From contig CALSUG010000008.1 in the NCBI GenBank assembly GCA_943789475.1, positions 247,053-311,052 on the forward strand: DNA of 64,000 nucleotides, read 5' to 3'. Position numbers and translations under genes: made by a program. A model generated the notes under the pieces. It was not told the origin of the DNA, searched no databases, and was given only the letters and a program-made list of their open reading frames with translations. Positions 61,892 through 64,000 of the stretch are shown in pieces. Positions within the stretch are counted from its first letter, which is position 1, and each line of letters starts with the position of its first letter. This stretch comes from an uncultured Alphaproteobacteria bacterium (GTDB lineage: Bacteria; Pseudomonadota; Alphaproteobacteria; Micavibrionales; UBA1664).

Positions 61892-64000
61892 ATGACAATT
61901 TTTCGCGCGGTTTCAAGTGCAATAATCTCATTGATAATTTTTAATAGTGTGGCATCCCTTGCTCAAGATAGCTTTGATGTCGACGATGCATCGGCATATG
62001 CAGGATATCGTGGTTATACCACATATCGTCAGGGGGTTGTTGATAATGTTCAGCGGTTAAATAAGAGTGGTGAAGATATTCCGGTGCAACGTTTTGTGGA
62101 TGGACGGTTGAATGATGAACCGTTGTATAAAAATTTACAAAAGGCAAAAAAAAATGAAGACACTTCTAGGTTGGAAAAATTCTATCAAGAGCGTTCGGGC
62201 GTAAAGGACCTCAAGCAATTTGGATATGATCTTTTTTATACTCCTTCCGTGTCAGGAAGGGATGAAAGGCAGGATGATTGGGTTAGGCCGTCTGGCGCAG
62301 TTCAGGATGATTATGTTGTTCAGGCAGGTGATGAAATATTTGTTATTTTTTCGGGAGAGCGAAAAGAACGGAAAAAATATATCGTTGGTTCGGATGGTCG
62401 ATTATTAATTGATGATTTCTTACCGATTGTTGCAATGGGACGATCATTGATCGATGTTAAAAATGAAATCAATATTATTGCACAACAAAATTTTTACCGT
62501 GGTGAAATTGATTTGTCTGTTTCAGGTATGAAGCAGATTGGAGTGTTGGTCGCAGGGTATGTTGGCAAGCCAGGTCGCCATAATCTGAATGCGTCTCATT
62601 CCGTATTGGATGCACTTTCGATCGCGGGTGGTGTGCGTAAAAGTGGAACCTTTCGTAATATAAAGTTGATTCGTAATGGTCAATCTCAATATATTGATTT
62701 GTATGAATATATTGGAGTTAAAAATTTTAAAAATAATGTAAAATTGCGTGATGGTGACCGTTTGATTGTTCCGCCAATTGGTGAAACATTTGCCATTGTT
62801 GGTGATGTTCGCGCGCAAGGTGTTTTTGAATTTTTATCATCTGAAAAACGAATTGATTTGCGTTCATCTCTTGGCTTGTCTTCGGGGTTGATTGGTGATG
62901 GGGATTACAAATTTTCTCTTTCTCGTGCGGGTGGTGAGGTTGTTAATTTAAATTATTCTAGTCCTGCGCTGATTTCCAATGGATCGATTCTTAATGTTTT
63001 ACGATCAAAAGATAGGATGCGTAACGCCGTAAAATTGAAAGGTCACAGTTTGCGTAATGGCGCTTATGATATTTCACATGCGGGAACGTTGTCACAATTG
63101 ATTGGATCTGGACGTGTTTTGGCGGATGACACTTATCCGTTGATGGGGGTTGTTTCGCGAATTTCTGCGGATGGTTTTGGTCGTAATTTAATGGCTTTTT
63201 CTCCTCAATCTGTTCTGGATAAGAGTGATGATCGTCAGTTGGAGGTTGGTGATGATGTTTACTTATTTTCGCAAGAAAATGTAATGAGCTTTAATGATGT
63301 AAAATCAGAAAAATCAAATAAAAACAATAATAAAAATAATTTTTCTGACAAAATAATTCAATTTGTTTTGTCGCAAAATGTTAAAGTTAATGGAGCTGTT
63401 TTTGACGAAAAGTCGTGGCCTGTTGGTACGACGGTTGATTTAAAAACATTAATATCTGTTGCAGGTGGATTTCTACCAACGGCTAATAAAAATGATATTG
63501 AAATTGTATCAAACGCAGATGTTGGTGAAGGGCGCATCCGTCGTAAAATTTCAGAAACACAAGATTTGTCGACGATCATTTTACGTCCTGGAGATCAGGT
63601 TCGCGTGAATGAAAAATTTGATAAGGCGGTTGTGAAAACAGTACGTGTGAGTGGTGAAGTTAAAAACCCAGGATCATATGATTTAATGCGTGGCGATAAA
63701 TTGTCATCGCTTATTGATCGTGCGGGTGGATTGACAAATGATGCTTATGCACCTGCCGCGGTATTTAGTCGTAAGGCAGAGCGCAAACGGGAAGAGCAAA
63801 AATTTAGAACTGCTGCGCAAGAATTGGAACGCACTGTATCGGTTAATTTGAATGCAACGGACAAAAATGCATCATTGACCCCAGCACAGATATCAATGGC
63901 GCGAAAATTGGCGGATGATTTGCGCGCAGTGAAGGCCATCGGCCGTGTTACGGTTGAGGTGGATCCAGATGTTTTACAATTACGTCCGGAATTGGATATG
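61892..64000 (+). CDS. Polysaccharide export outer-membrane protein (Wza-like), partial at the window edge
   Basis: The ATG at 61892 opens a frame with no stop to the window end (703 residues visible). It begins MTIFRAVSSAIISLIIFNSV with a signal peptide ending near SLAQD. A Poly_export domain (about 150-210) is seen as YVVQAGDEIFVIFSGERK and GRLLIDDFLPIVAMGR. It is followed by repeated SLBB domains (GYVGKPGRHNLNASHSVLDA, VGDVRAQGVFEFL, and VSGEVKNPGSYDLMRGDKLS). Such proteins form outer-membrane channels for capsule or exopolysaccharide export. It is longer than Wza and has several SLBB repeats, like the extended export proteins of exopolysaccharide loci. Confidence 0.9.
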   Translation, partial: MTIFRAVSSAIISLIIFNSVASLAQDSFDVDDASAYAGYRGYTTYRQGVVDNVQRLNKSGEDIPVQRFVDGRLNDEPLYKNLQKAKKNEDTSRLEKFYQERSGVKDLKQFGYDLFYTPSVSGRDERQDDWVRPSGAVQDDYVVQAGDEIFVIFSGERKERKKYIVGSDGRLLIDDFLPIVAMGRSLIDVKNEINIIAQQNFYRGEIDLSVSGMKQIGVLVAGYVGKPGRHNLNASHSVLDALSIAGGVRKSGTFRNIKLIRNGQSQYIDLYEYIGVKNFKNNVKLRDGDRLIVPPIGETFAIVGDVRAQGVFEFLSSEKRIDLRSSLGLSSGLIGDGDYKFSLSRAGGEVVNLNYSSPALISNGSILNVLRSKDRMRNAVKLKGHSLRNGAYDISHAGTLSQLIGSGRVLADDTYPLMGVVSRISADGFGRNLMAFSPQSVLDKSDDRQLEVGDDVYLFSQENVMSFNDVKSEKSNKNNNKNNFSDKIIQFVLSQNVKVNGAVFDEKSWPVGTTVDLKTLISVAGGFLPTANKNDIEIVSNADVGEGRIRRKISETQDLSTIILRPGDQVRVNEKFDKAVVKTVRVSGEVKNPGSYDLMRGDKLSSLIDRAGGLTNDAYAPAAVFSRKAERKREEQKFRTAAQELERTVSVNLNATDKNASLTPAQISMARKLADDLRAVKAIGRVTVEVDPDVLQLRPELDM

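Overview
The window is a 64-kb stretch of an A+T-rich (roughly 40% G+C by eye) bacterial chromosome. The gene families point to Alphaproteobacteria: a Usg protein, a DUF1489 protein, a SapC-type protein, a split proton-translocating transhydrogenase (PntAA/PntAB/PntB), CtaC/CtaD, a HemY-like TPR protein, and the long zinc-free form of ribosomal protein S14. The exact lineage cannot be fixed from this sequence; a low-G+C, deep-branching alphaproteobacterium (for example near Micavibrionales) is an inference. Almost everything is housekeeping. There is no prophage, insertion sequence, CRISPR array or recognisable defence island.

Layout. 1-1.1 kb: rplA (cut by the window edge) and rplK on the minus strand, with a promoter and a likely L1-binding leader. 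1.1-6.7 kb: a trypsin-like lipoprotein, an O-antigen ligase/polymerase, a phosphoglycosyl transferase, ctaD and ctaC, all minus. 6.8-15.6 kb: ettA, a membrane protein, a GFA-family protein, two small unknowns, ispE, a HemY-like protein, a LuxR solo, a HAD phosphatase, an RsmC-like methyltransferase, a GNAT-like protein and usg. 15.7-26.8 kb: groES-groEL with a heat-shock-type promoter, an unknown, a SapC-like protein, a very large AsmA/YhdP-like protein, tyrS, anmK, a Sua5/TsaC protein, a YadG-like ABC ATPase and tRNA-Arg(CCG). 26.8-39.4 kb: two small unknown genes, rplJ-rplL with an elaborate leader, an unknown LysM protein pair on the opposite strand, then rpoB-rpoC. 40.2-54.6 kb: rpsL, rpsG, fusA, tuf and the S10/spc ribosomal protein genes from rpsJ to rplO. 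54.7-64 kb: unknowns, dusB, the pnt genes, an aspartoacylase-family protein, DUF1489, and the start of a Wza-type polysaccharide export protein that runs off the window.

What stands out. The translation-gene supercluster is rearranged: rplKA is detached from rplJL; rplJL ends in a strong terminator and is separated from rpoBC by two inverted unknown genes; the S10 region has an internal terminator and a new promoter between rpsC and rplP; and the cluster stops at rplO with no secY. The leaders of rplKA, rplJL and rpoB carry hairpins that look regulatory. Between about 40.66 and 44.55 kb, rpsL, rpsG, fusA and tuf are riddled with single-base indels while flanking genes are clean. This looks like an uncorrected patch in the assembly, not real gene decay. 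S7 has an in-frame insertion of about 19 residues, several proteins carry Lys/Ala/Pro-rich tails, and one small gene is interrupted by a single in-frame TAG.

Functionally the window covers translation and transcription machinery, folding (GroESL), respiration (cytochrome oxidase, transhydrogenase), isoprenoid and tRNA modification enzymes, cell-wall recycling, and parts of a surface-polysaccharide pathway split between the two ends of the window. I found no convincing new multi-gene system. The best leads are the regulatory leaders, the LysM pair inserted in the rplJL-rpoBC locus, and the uncharacterised small genes.
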